Of a DNA stretch of 64,000 nt, positions 29,101 through 36,008 are shown one piece after another (the stretch's first letter is position 1; each line of letters starts with the position of its first letter). Origin of the DNA: Prochlorococcus sp. AG-355-A09 (GTDB taxonomy: Bacteria; Cyanobacteriota; Cyanobacteriia; PCC-6307; Cyanobiaceae). A program made the translations under genes and the position numbers. The stretch lies in assembly GCA_003280995.1 (NCBI GenBank), contig QCDG01000006.1, positions 42,559 through 106,558 of the forward strand. The letters run 5' to 3'. The notes below the pieces were generated by a model. That model was not told the origin of the DNA. It searched no databases and saw only the letters and a list, made by a program, of their open reading frames with translations.

Positions 29101-31448
29101 GATGAAGTATTAGAAGGCGAAAGTAAGGCTAGATAATATAATGCTTCAGTAGTATGGTTTTGTTCAGAATCTCTAGAACTTTCTTCATCAATATATGCAG
29201 AAAAAGAACTATCTGAAATTGATGTGGTTCTTACGTTAGAAGCGTCAGCTCCATCTCTAGTCGCCATTTTTACTATCAAAGCAGGCGTTGTAGAAAAAGT
29301 TGTGCCAAAACTTTGACTTCTAGTTGAATGTGTATAGGTATTTGATGTCTCTCCCACATCAATGGTATTAAAGCCATCGCTCTTATTAGAACCTTTCTCA
29401 ATAGCGAGATAACCAACAGTTTCATCTCCATGATTATGACTAAAGAATAATTCCTGTTCTTGTAGGCCAAGTACAAATGTTGAAGAAGTTACATTACGAA
29501 CCCTAGTAACTACCCAATTAGAGTCATTATCAGTTTGAATTTGAGTAAATACTGCAGGATTTGTTAGTGAAGACCCAATATTGAATGTTAATTCATGAGT
29601 ATTACTACTAAGGCCATTACTTGAAACAGTCCCTAAAGTTATTTTTGTCCCATCAGACATTTCATAATTTCCAGCTTCACCAACAAAATATGATGCAGTT
29701 TCTGTGGAATGAGTTCCACTGTGAGCCTCAGGTTCATCTATTCTTATATCAAAAGAAGTAGAAGTTACATTTTTGATCCTTGTCGTAACTGAGTCCGTAT
29801 CATTGTTAGAGGGATCACTAACTATTACTACAGCGTTAGTGTATGTTTTGTTTAAAGTAACCGTCTGCCATTCTTCTGTTAAAGATAAAGATCCATATTC
29901 TGCCTGCAGGACTTTTGTGAAATTTGTCGGAGTAGAGGCAAAAGATAAAGTCCCAGTCCCATACAATTTGAAATCTGATGATCCAATTGGAGATCCTGCT
30001 ATTGCTCCTGAATAAGTTGAATCAGTATTTTGGCTGACAGAAATATCTCCCGATGTACTGTTTATGCTATTGGGATTGATTCTTATTTGACCACTTCCTG
30101 TAAGTCCATCAGGGGCTGTTATAACCAACCCACCTGAGCCACTATCTATATCGCTATTAACAATGACTTGACTTGCTGCAGTTAAAGTTAATTGGCCGGA
30201 GTTATTAGAGTAATCTAAATCTGAGCCTATTGTTATATCTCCATCTCCACTACCTTGGCAGCCACCATATGTATCAGGAGAACATGTCGTGCTTATCTCT
30301 ACATCGCCACTTGCAAGTGCATTTACCAATAATGTAGCAACGCTACTTGTAACGATGTAATCTTCTGGATCAAGAAGCCATTTTCCTGGGTTCCCATAAT
30401 TTGAGCCCATACTTACAGAAATATTTTCTTTGATATCTAAATTCGCTCCCGAGGTTTCTATTCTTCCTCCATCTCCACTTAGCGCTCCTCCATCAACCTT
30501 GAAGGTGCCAGAGACGACGGTGGATGATAATGGATTTTTTATATCACTCCAAATTACAATTTCTCCTCCATTCCCATGATCTTTAGCAGATGCATTAATA
30601 AAAACGTCTTCTCCTATTTCTGTATAAACCGCTTGTCTGATATATGGATTTGAATTCTGCCAACTTCCTCCAATTTGAATTAAGCCTCCTGATTGTTCCC
30701 CTTGAGAAATAAGTTTTGAAGAGCCTTCTATTATTATGTCTTTTCCTAATATTGTGATTTCACCACCACTATTTTTAGAAGTCTTTATAGTTGAATCTTT
30801 AATTGCAACATTTCCATCTAAAGCATCGATGTAGAGGTTCTCATCAATAGATACATTTATTCCTGATAGTGAAATGTTACTTATTTTGTTTGGATTAGAT
30901 GGCGTATATTTAAAACCCTCTTTTTTTATTAAAGGATTTGAACCCATTTTATTTAGGTGATATTTTCTATTACTAAAAACGTCAAAAACCCCATTTGAAA
31001 AATGTAATGAGTTTGCAGTACTTAAATGAAGTTGAGAAATATTAATAAAATCTGCACCATTGCCAATATTTATTCCTCCAGGAGAAACCCAAAATAAATT
31101 CCCCTTTTCAGATAAAGATATTGGTTTATTTATAAAACTTCCATTTCGAGAAGATACTCCAACAATAACATTTTTGTAGTTCTCATTTTTGAAAAGAACA
31201 CTATTTATTGAACCTCTAGTATCAAAAGAATTAAATCTATGAAAGATATTGGCACCACTCTTATCTCCTCCAGAAACTATACAGTTTCCAGTTATACATT
31301 TACCCCCTTTTATCCCATTAATTATTGTTGCAGATTGAATATTTTTATCTAAATTTATTTCTGCAAAACTTGCTGGAGCGTAGTTAATTAAAAGCCCTAG
31401 TAAAAATAAATAATAAGGAGTATATTTTTGCTTTTGATTGCAAATCAT
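26154..31448 (-). CDS. Giant TPS-family exoprotein (TpsA) with C-terminal CHAT protease domain
   Basis: 1764 residues in order: signal peptide (cleavage after PASFA); filamentous-haemagglutinin-type TPS secretion domain, residues about 40-165 (NLFWVSPGGINIGNGADFIN); beta-helix-like region to about 400; three beta repeats about 515-770 (TRIKNVTSTSFDIRIDE and relatives); two near-identical 118-residue Ig-like repeats 785-1020; Gly/Ser/Pro linker; Ser/Asp/Glu repeats about 1195-1266; CHAT domain about 1490-1764 with His1602 (IATHAEF) and Cys1647 (FSACRTALG). First gene of the operon with DUF928 and the cyclase; divergent TpsB starts 83 bp away. Probably exported as a cysteine protease. Confidence 0.93.
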   Translation of the reverse strand: MICNQKQKYTPYYLFLLGLLINYAPASFAEINLDKNIQSATIINGIKGGKCITGNCIVSGGDKSGANIFHRFNSFDTRGSINSVLFKNENYKNVIVGVSSRNGSFINKPISLSEKGNLFWVSPGGINIGNGADFINISQLHLSTANSLHFSNGVFDVFSNRKYHLNKMGSNPLIKKEGFKYTPSNPNKISNISLSGINVSIDENLYIDALDGNVAIKDSTIKTSKNSGGEITILGKDIIIEGSSKLISQGEQSGGLIQIGGSWQNSNPYIRQAVYTEIGEDVFINASAKDHGNGGEIVIWSDIKNPLSSTVVSGTFKVDGGALSGDGGRIETSGANLDIKENISVSMGSNYGNPGKWLLDPEDYIVTSSVATLLVNALASGDVEISTTCSPDTYGGCQGSGDGDITIGSDLDYSNNSGQLTLTAASQVIVNSDIDSGSGGLVITAPDGLTGSGQIRINPNSINSTSGDISVSQNTDSTYSGAIAGSPIGSSDFKLYGTGTLSFASTPTNFTKVLQAEYGSLSLTEEWQTVTLNKTYTNAVVIVSDPSNNDTDSVTTRIKNVTSTSFDIRIDEPEAHSGTHSTETASYFVGEAGNYEMSDGTKITLGTVSSNGLSSNTHELTFNIGSSLTNPAVFTQIQTDNDSNWVVTRVRNVTSSTFVLGLQEQELFFSHNHGDETVGYLAIEKGSNKSDGFNTIDVGETSNTYTHSTRSQSFGTTFSTTPALIVKMATRDGADASNVRTTSISDSSFSAYIDEESSRDSEQNHTTEALYYLALLSPSNTSSGTFGFTIADDTTAPTITNVTATTADGSYKKDDTINITVSLSEAVDVTGTPTLTLGTGNDATYTSGSGSDTLTFTYTVQDGDTTSDLDYNATGSLSGTLKDTALNNAILTLAKPGRLGSLAANKALVLDTTSPTITNVTATTADGSYKKDDTITITVTLSEAVDVTGTPKLTLGTGNDATYFSGSGSDTLTFKYRVRDGDSASKLDYATKRSLSGTIKDTALNNAILTLAKPGRLGSLAFGSSISITGLPTNLKIEPPKFTALAPKGPAPRRSGNAGTSSLAVGPSSSGRRESASSGGSSTPSTIRVSAGGNVAPPKSIGGQGVKVSLALDSSQGMGNSSSPATPSSGPSSPSSSEGGGSSSSGGSKSKSSKSGSKNSTSNSGGDGDNSSSSDSGGDSSSSDGTDSNKNKSEPSGEETSSDESSSDESSSDKSSSDESSSDESSSDDSSSDDSSSDESSEEESSETESSEEESSEEESSEEESSSSEKADGKDSKPSRVAGDRNKKDKESRNKIIDQARRIAFTKVPNKEVLANLNKFMNRNITNTIDVLNLDKSFNSGTNLIDIQRKLKIAKSKIRNTSSLSRLFYGEKLFASNSQSLRSKKSKIFFEKNLYEPAVMHLRFTKAAGKTTTENTDSFLDITLIPSAGEVIGKRVELSMKEFGKNLGLLYSQLSRQENLNVELESSPSRVLNNMIFESIKSELERLKVTTILISADRGLQAIPYAALHDGENYIGDSYAFSITPSLGLTDISFSDSEDKKLLAIGASEFRELAPLPLVGQELSKIGGTKNKEIIFNKEFTPESFFEKAIQEKYDMIHIATHAEFKPGGPNASRLFSGTTPITLDNFSILRKGRIGNPLDLVVFSACRTALGDPETELGFSGLALQAGAKSAIGTLWYVDDVMTSAYFVQMYKFLDLGIPKAEAMQLTRRLFAQKLIFLEDDKLIGFNNLPLLENLNLSQKRLIKNGLNNPFFWAGIELMGSPW
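27650..27865 (-). repeat. 15-bp tandem repeats encoding Ser-Ser-Ser-Asp/Glu
   Basis: Within the exoprotein gene, a 15-base unit (such as tcatcactactagat on the plus strand) repeats about 14 times with two variants, giving runs of ESSSD and EESSE. It creates long open frames on other frames and strands that are artefacts. The protein segment is an acidic, disordered linker before the CHAT domain; copy number should vary between strains by slippage. Confidence 0.9.
28388..29095 (-). repeat. Two 354-bp tandem repeats encoding Ig-like modules
   Basis: Bases 28388-28741 and 28742-29095 are nearly identical over long stretches (for example both contain cttccaggcttcgcaagagt). Each encodes a 118-residue module starting near TITNVTATTADGSYKKDDT and ending LTLAKPGRLGSLA. 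DNA-level identity implies a recent duplication or gene conversion inside the gene. Confidence 0.9.
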
Positions 31449-31531
31449 TTAAGCAAGTATTTTTACTTAGACACATATTAAATATATTAGTCATATTCAA
31501 ATAATTTGCCGTTAAATTATAGGAAATACGC

Positions 31532-33232
31532 TTGCTATCAAAGATATTGTTTTTATTTCTTCCTGAAATATTGATTGCTGTGCAACCGAGACCTGTTGAT
31601 CTCCCTTTGAAATCTCCCTTTGAAGATAAAAGGAAAAATAACAATGAGTCCAAAGATTTAAAAATAGAAGGAATAGAAAAAAACGAAGAAGAAAAAATTA
31701 AAATTGACATTGAAGAGACTATTGAAGTTAAAGATTTAAAATGGCTCCCAAAGATAGTTGGTGAGGATATTCCCTATAGCAAAAATGAATTAAAAGAAAT
31801 TCTAAAAGACTGTAAAGAGGATGAAATATCCACAACTTTAAATTCTTGTGCTTCTAGATTAACAGCAGTTTTAATCCAAAATGGCTACGTAAATAGCAGA
31901 GTTTATACAATCATTGATGATGAAAAAGGAATCCTAGAAGTAATAATGGGAAAGGTTGTTGAATTAACTGTTAAAAGTGATAATCCAGTAATAAGAGAGC
32001 GTGCTTTTTTAAAACTAAAGGATTTAATTGGAAAAACATTACACACACCAGAACTTGAGAAAAAGTTTGCAGAGGTAAGAAATATTAAAAATGTTGGCCA
32101 AATTTCTGGAAATCTTGGCAGATTAGGTAGTGATCCAACAAAGGCGGTTTTAAATCTAACTGTCGATTATATGCCATCAAAATGGCAAAGAGAATTTAGC
32201 CTTAGAAATGATGGAAGTTCTGGAACTGGGCAGTGGAGGAATATGGGAACTTTTGTTAAGACTGACATCCTAAAAAAAGGCGACACATTTATCGGAATGG
32301 TAGAGATTAATAATGATCAAGATATTGAAATTGGCTCTCAAACTTATTCAGGAACATATACTTTCCCTCTTAAAAATGGCTTTAGCTCAACAAATTCACT
32401 TTCTTATAGCAGGTCCGATTTTGTCGAATTTGAAGGTGATTTAAAAACGATGAGATTTGATTCTTTAACTTTACTTTTTCAAGTAGATAAATCTTTATTA
32501 GAAAAGCCTAATAAAAATCTTAGCTCATCTTTTGGATTGAATATTAGTAATTCAGAAAGTTTTTTAACCGGAGTTAGAACTCCTTTATCAGCAGGATCTA
32601 ATCCAGAAGGTTACGTTAGGACAGGTCATTTAAAAGCCAGTTTAAATTATGCATTAATCGGTGAATCTATTTTAAACTCTGGAAATATTTCATTTCAGCA
32701 AGGGATCGCAGGAATAAGTGAAAGCTTTCAATTAACAGATTTTGCTGCAAATGGTATTTACCCTGGAGAATCAAGAGCACTTGGTGTAAGTAATTCTCTT
32801 GTTTGGACATTAAGTAATAATTTAGGATTAAATTTAAATTCTTCTGCTCAAATAGCTTTAAATCCCTTAATAAGTGGAATGAGTTTTGGTGTCGGCGGCA
32901 GTTCAGGATTAAAGGGATTACCTAAAAGTGTTACTGGAGGAGATAGTGGATGGTTAAGTGATGTGGAATTGGTTTTTACTCCTTGGGCTAAAGAAAAAAA
33001 AGCAATTCAATTTTTACCCTTTTTAGGATTTGGTGAAGCGGTTACTGATGTTCAAAATACAATTACCAAGGATTCTGCAGGATCTTATGGATTACTTTTA
33101 AGGTATATAAATTCTAATAATGTATTTGAAATTGGATTGGCAAATTTTATTAAGACTGATGATAATACAGGAACTTGGAATAATTGGATGTTAGGAGATG
33201 GTATATTTTCTAATCTAAAATTCACTTTTTGA
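31532..33232 (+). CDS. TpsB/ShlB-FhaC family outer-membrane transporter
   Basis: 566 residues from a TTG start with a short signal peptide (LSKILFLFLPEILIAVQ). A charged linker is followed by POTRA domains (residues about 65-185; ASRLTAVLIQNGYVNSRVYT, LEVIMGKVVELTVKS) and a 16-strand-type beta-barrel starting SKWQREFSLRNDGSSGTGQW and ending with aromatic FSNLKFTF, the outer-membrane C-terminal signature. It should export the adjacent TpsA exoprotein, from which it is divergently transcribed. Confidence 0.93.
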   Translation: MLSKILFLFLPEILIAVQPRPVDLPLKSPFEDKRKNNNESKDLKIEGIEKNEEEKIKIDIEETIEVKDLKWLPKIVGEDIPYSKNELKEILKDCKEDEISTTLNSCASRLTAVLIQNGYVNSRVYTIIDDEKGILEVIMGKVVELTVKSDNPVIRERAFLKLKDLIGKTLHTPELEKKFAEVRNIKNVGQISGNLGRLGSDPTKAVLNLTVDYMPSKWQREFSLRNDGSSGTGQWRNMGTFVKTDILKKGDTFIGMVEINNDQDIEIGSQTYSGTYTFPLKNGFSSTNSLSYSRSDFVEFEGDLKTMRFDSLTLLFQVDKSLLEKPNKNLSSSFGLNISNSESFLTGVRTPLSAGSNPEGYVRTGHLKASLNYALIGESILNSGNISFQQGIAGISESFQLTDFAANGIYPGESRALGVSNSLVWTLSNNLGLNLNSSAQIALNPLISGMSFGVGGSSGLKGLPKSVTGGDSGWLSDVELVFTPWAKEKKAIQFLPFLGFGEAVTDVQNTITKDSAGSYGLLLRYINSNNVFEIGLANFIKTDDNTGTWNNWMLGDGIFSNLKFTF

Positions 33233-33250
33233 CTAAATTAGAGAAATATT

Positions 33251-33568
33251 ATGATTAATTTTTTAGATAAATTAATACCGCTAGTCCTTGGACATTTTGT
33301 AGCTGATTTTGCAATACAGACAGATACAGTGGCCTTAAATAAATGTCCAAAAAATAAATCCAGTATAAGTTGGGTATGGTGGATGACTGGTCATGTTTCT
33401 ATTCATGGGTTAATAGTATATTTTTTAACAGGTTCTTCATTAATTGCACTTTTAGAGGCTTTATTACATTTTTATATTGACTATTTGAAATGTATAGGGA
33501 AGTTTAATTTGTTAGTTGATCAATTTTTACATATTTTTTGTAAGTTACTTTGGGTTTTTTTGATCTAG
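33251..33568 (+). CDS. DUF3307 membrane protein
   Basis: 105 residues with three to four membrane helices. The pattern LVLGHFVADFAIQTDTVALNK, then WWMTGHVSIHGLIVYFL, HFYIDYLKCIGKFNLLVDQF is the DUF3307 signature (conserved LGHxxADF, HxxxH, and HFxIDYxK). Metal ligation by these His/Asp is plausible but unproven. 18 bp after TpsB on the same strand, perhaps co-transcribed. Confidence 0.82.
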   Translation: MINFLDKLIPLVLGHFVADFAIQTDTVALNKCPKNKSSISWVWWMTGHVSIHGLIVYFLTGSSLIALLEALLHFYIDYLKCIGKFNLLVDQFLHIFCKLLWVFLI

Positions 33569-33611
33569 TTTGGTTTTCTTATATTAGAACTCATTTTTTT
33601 ATTTTTTTTTA

Positions 33612-33908
33612 GTGTTTAAATTTTTTATGGCTATTTTATTTTTATTGATTTTGGTACTTTTTATTCTTGCATTTTTTTTATTTGGAATTGATAAATTTTT
33701 CAAGAAGAAATTAACCAAAAAATTTTTTTATAAGCCAGAAAATAAAGAAGTAGAACTAAATCCAGATATTAATACTTTAAATTGGGATTTACATAAATTT
33801 AGATTAGATAAATTTAAAAGATCACAATATAAGGGATTAACTTTCTTCGTAAGTTCAGAAAATAAAATTTACTATCTTTCTGAAGAAGGGGATAAGGTTT
33901 ATTGCTAA
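33612..33908 (+). CDS. Small membrane-anchored hypothetical
   Basis: 98 residues from a GTG (or 93 from the ATG at 33627, MAILFLLILVLFILAFFLFG). A single N-terminal helix is followed by a basic soluble region (FFKKKLTKKFFYKPENKEVE) and a YKGLTFFVSSENKIYYLSEE tail that looks like a small beta sheet. Family not recognised. Confidence 0.6.
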   Translation: MFKFFMAILFLLILVLFILAFFLFGIDKFFKKKLTKKFFYKPENKEVELNPDINTLNWDLHKFRLDKFKRSQYKGLTFFVSSENKIYYLSEEGDKVYC

Positions 33909-33961
33909 CAAGTGAAATTAATTTTATAAATAAGAAAAGCCGATAGAAATTAATAATATTA

Positions 33962-34213
33962 ATGAAGTATTTTTTTTTATTATCAGAAAAGTTTTATAGG
34001 TTTATCGAATGGGAGTGGAATACTTTAAAAAATCTAAGAAGAACAAAAAGAAAGAATTTTTTTCTGAGAGGATCATTTGCGTTATTTAGTTTATTCTCTA
34101 TTCTTTTTTTAATATTTTCTCCTCCTATCGCTTTTGGATTGTTATTTGGAGAGGGATTGAAATTTAGTACTTTTTTTATTTGGATATGGATTTTAAATTT
34201 GAAGTTTTTTTGA
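33962..34213 (+). CDS. Small membrane protein
   Basis: 83 residues. A basic N-terminal half (KNLRRTKRKNFFLRG) precedes two hydrophobic helices (FALFSLFSILFLIFSPPIAF and the C-terminal FSTFFIWIWILNLKFF). Phe/Leu richness reflects the AT-rich genome. Function unknown. Second in a run of three small membrane-protein genes. Confidence 0.5.
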   Translation: MKYFFLLSEKFYRFIEWEWNTLKNLRRTKRKNFFLRGSFALFSLFSILFLIFSPPIAFGLLFGEGLKFSTFFIWIWILNLKFF

Positions 34214-34271
34214 AAATGTATAATTTATTTTCCGAGATTACTTAAAATTTAAAATATATTAAATTTATTTT

Positions 34272-34487
34272 ATGCCAAAAATATTCAAACAAAATAAGTT
34301 TGCCTTGTTGGGAGCAAATATATTAATAATTTTACTCTGGGTTTCGATATCTTCCTTTTTGATAAATTTATTTCAAAGTGAAAATGCTCCATTTTATATA
34401 TACAAAATTTCTTTTTTAATCAGATTCCTTCCTCCTATTTGGGTTACATGGTTCCTATGGATAAAAAGAGGTGGTTTAAAAAGATAA
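34272..34487 (+). CDS. Small membrane protein, two helices
   Basis: 71 residues with helices ALLGANILIILLWVSISSFL and FLIRFLPPIWVTWFLWI and a basic C-terminus (KRGGLKR). No recognised family. A strong intrinsic terminator follows about 95 bp downstream. Confidence 0.55.
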   Translation: MPKIFKQNKFALLGANILIILLWVSISSFLINLFQSENAPFYIYKISFLIRFLPPIWVTWFLWIKRGGLKR

Positions 34488-34581
34488 ATTAAAAAAGCAT
34501 TTTTACGGATTTACTATAAAAACAAATCAGTTAAAATCTGAAAGCTTACTTGAAATTTTCATGTAAGAATTAGGTAATTGA

Positions 34582-34618
34582 GAGATTGTTTTCAGCTAAG
34601 AAACAATCTCTTTTTTTT
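34582..34618 (+). terminator. Intrinsic terminator
   Basis: Perfect 10-bp stem GAGATTGTTT / AAACAATCTC with a 9-base loop, followed by eight T. It ends either the 33.2-34.5 kb small-gene run or a short RNA starting after the TATAAA at about 34514. It faces the minus-strand terminator just downstream. Confidence 0.85.
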
Positions 34619-34636
34619 ACAAATATTTTTTCTAAT

Positions 34637-34672
34637 AAAAAGTGTTTGTCAGTATCCCTATTGACAAACACT
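34637..34672 (-). terminator. Intrinsic terminator of the hli cluster
   Basis: Perfect 11-bp inverted repeat AGTGTTTGTCA / TGACAAACACT with a 10-base loop; on the minus strand it is followed by TTTTATTAG. It lies just after the last gene of the minus-strand hli run. Confidence 0.75.
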
Positions 34673-34696
34673 CATGACGATCAATTTTTTTAAAAA

Positions 34697-34876
34697 TTAA
34701 ACAGGTAATCTATTATCAATTTCCACCACTCCAGAATCCATAAGACGGCCGATTTTAATAACTAAAGCCATATCTAGCCTTGAAAATTCAGATTGATGGT
34801 TAGTTATCCAATCAAGTTCAGAAAGAGTTATAACTCCTAAAGTATTTACTTTAAGAAAAAGTAAGCCTAAATTCAT
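34697..34876 (-). CDS. Small hypothetical protein of the hli cluster
   Basis: 59 residues (MNLGLLFLKVNTLGVITLSE ... MALVIKIGRLMDSGVVEI), soluble and possibly a small helix-turn-helix-like alpha/beta fold. The ATG lies one base after the hli stop (TAAAATG), so translation is probably coupled. Family not recognised. Confidence 0.65.
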   Translation of the reverse strand: MNLGLLFLKVNTLGVITLSELDWITNHQSEFSRLDMALVIKIGRLMDSGVVEIDNRLPV

Positions 34877-34877
34877 T

Positions 34878-35006
34878 TTAAAAAATTCCTGGGATTATCC
34901 AGCCGAATAAGCCATAATTTACAACTAATGCAAATAAGCCCATCATGGCCATTCTTCCATTAGTTCTCTCGGCGTTTTGCCAGTAAGTTGGTTTTGAATT
35001 TTCCAT
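34878..35006 (-). CDS. hli: High light-inducible protein (HLIP)
   Basis: 42 residues: MENSKPTYWQNAERTNGRMA, then MMGLFALVVNYGLFGWIIPG. The chlorophyll-binding helix signature ERTNGRMAMMG (ExxNGRxAMxG) is intact. HLIPs bind chlorophyll and carotenoid as dimers in the thylakoid and protect photosystem II assembly intermediates from excess light. Middle gene of a four-gene minus-strand cluster. Confidence 0.95.
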   Translation of the reverse strand: MENSKPTYWQNAERTNGRMAMMGLFALVVNYGLFGWIIPGIF

Positions 35007-35041
35007 TTTTTTTGAGTTTTAGATTTATTAAATAAATTGTT

Positions 35042-35302
35042 TTAAACGAAACCAGGAATTATTTGACCTGTTGTTAGGTATGCTCCAACAGCAGCAATTA
35101 ATCCAAGCATCGCGAATCTGCCGTTAAGAGTTTCAGCAACAACTTTTTCTTTTTCGATTGTTTTGACTTTTGTGTTTGTGTTTTTCATTTGATTAGAAGA
35201 TAGATAGTTTAAATTTTCGTTTTGAAATTGCTTGGTTAAATAAGCAACGAGGATGGCTGTAAAGAATACAATTACGGCTAAGAAACCTGAAAGTGGACTC
35301 AT
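35042..35302 (-). CDS. hli: Two-helix high light-inducible protein
   Basis: 86 residues from MSPLSGFLAVIVFFTAILVA. An extra N-terminal membrane helix is joined by a polar linker (NTNTKVKTIEKEKVVAE) to the canonical HLIP helix ETLNGRFAMLGLIAAVGAYL ending TTGQIIPGFV. The start overlaps the stop of the upstream hli gene by one base (TAATG), which fixes the start against longer upstream readings. Confidence 0.93.
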   Translation of the reverse strand: MSPLSGFLAVIVFFTAILVAYLTKQFQNENLNYLSSNQMKNTNTKVKTIEKEKVVAETLNGRFAMLGLIAAVGAYLTTGQIIPGFV

Positions 35303-35508
35303 TAAAAAATGCCAGGAATAATTTGTCCAGTTGAAACGTAAGCACCTACTAGTGCAACAAGGCCAATCATTGCCCAACGACCATTAACTTTTTCTGCATT
35401 TTGTGGGTAGCTGTCGTATGAAACAGACTCATCTATATAAGGACGTGTTTCAGTAGGAAACATGTTCTGTCTGCCGCCTGATTCAGTAGTAACGTTTGAA
35501 TTAGCCAT
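35302..35508 (-). CDS. hli: High light-inducible protein with N-terminal extension
   Basis: 68 residues: a 37-residue polar N-terminus, then AEKVNGRWAMIGLVALVGAY and VSTGQIIPGIF, with the ExxNGRxAMIG chlorophyll-binding signature. First gene of the minus-strand hli run. HLR1-like half-sites lie 13-51 bp upstream of its start codon, consistent with control by the response regulator RpaB. Confidence 0.95.
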   Translation of the reverse strand: MANSNVTTESGGRQNMFPTETRPYIDESVSYDSYPQNAEKVNGRWAMIGLVALVGAYVSTGQIIPGIF

Positions 35509-35811
35509 TGAAGTTGTGTAATTGTTAACTAATGTAACACTACTATTAACAAATGTAAAGTATTAGGCGTAAATTAAGTTATTTTCAATATATTTACTAC
35601 ATAACTGTTACATATTAGTGACATATACTTTTAAATTGTTGTTTTTAAGCTTGCTACGCTTTGCAGATTGTCTCGAAAACTATTAAGAGTTCAATTTGTT
35701 GTTTCAGTATTTATTTTAAAATCCTTAGAAAGATATCAATTTGGTAGAAAAAACTACATCATTCTGAAATTTGAATAGTTAGTTTTTAGATATAATTTAT
35801 TTCAATTTATT
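35509..35811. promoter_or_regulatory. Divergent hli control region with HLR1-like (RpaB) sites
   Basis: The 303 bp between divergent hli genes carry no ORF. On the minus strand, GTTACATTAGTTAACAAT (35521-35538) matches the HLR1 consensus (two (G/T)TTACA(A/T)(A/T) half-sites, 2-bp spacer) with one mismatch. A further perfect half-site TTTACATT is at 35552-35559, 21 bp (two helical turns) away. On the plus strand, GTTACATA ... GTGACATA occurs at about 35607-35626 with a 3-bp spacer. HLR1 is the known RpaB-binding element of light-responsive cyanobacterial promoters; its use here is inferred. Confidence 0.6.
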
Positions 35812-35940
35812 ATGGAATTCGCAAAAAAAATCATGACCGAAAAAGCTGAAAAGCTTAATGGTAAAGCCGCAATGCTAGGAATGTTTGCTCTTGTAGGAGC
35901 CTACTATTTTACTGGTCAAATTCTTCCAGGAATTTTCTAG
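35812..35940 (+). CDS. hli: High light-inducible protein (HLIP)
   Basis: 42 residues (MEFAKKIMTEKAEKLNGKAA, then MLGMFALVGAYYFTGQILPG). The signature helix reads EKLNGKAAMLG, with Lys in place of the common Arg. It ends in the same TGQI(L/I)PGIF tail as the neighbouring copies. Single gene with its own terminator, divergent from the three-hli cluster. Confidence 0.94.
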   Translation: MEFAKKIMTEKAEKLNGKAAMLGMFALVGAYYFTGQILPGIF

Positions 35941-35966
35941 TAGAAATCCTTTTTAATTTTTTTTCA

Positions 35967-35988
35967 GGGCTTTAATAAGCCCTTTTTT
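35967..35988 (+). terminator. Intrinsic terminator after hli
   Basis: Stem GGGCTT / AAGCCC with loop TAAT followed by six T, 26 bp after the hli stop. Confidence 0.85.
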
Positions 35989-36008
35989 ACTGGAATATTA
36001 TTACCTTT

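Noticed and set aside
31384..31710. 108-residue minus-strand ORF overlapping TpsA and TpsB starts
   Set aside because: Overlaps both real genes and their promoter region; the product has no coherent features.
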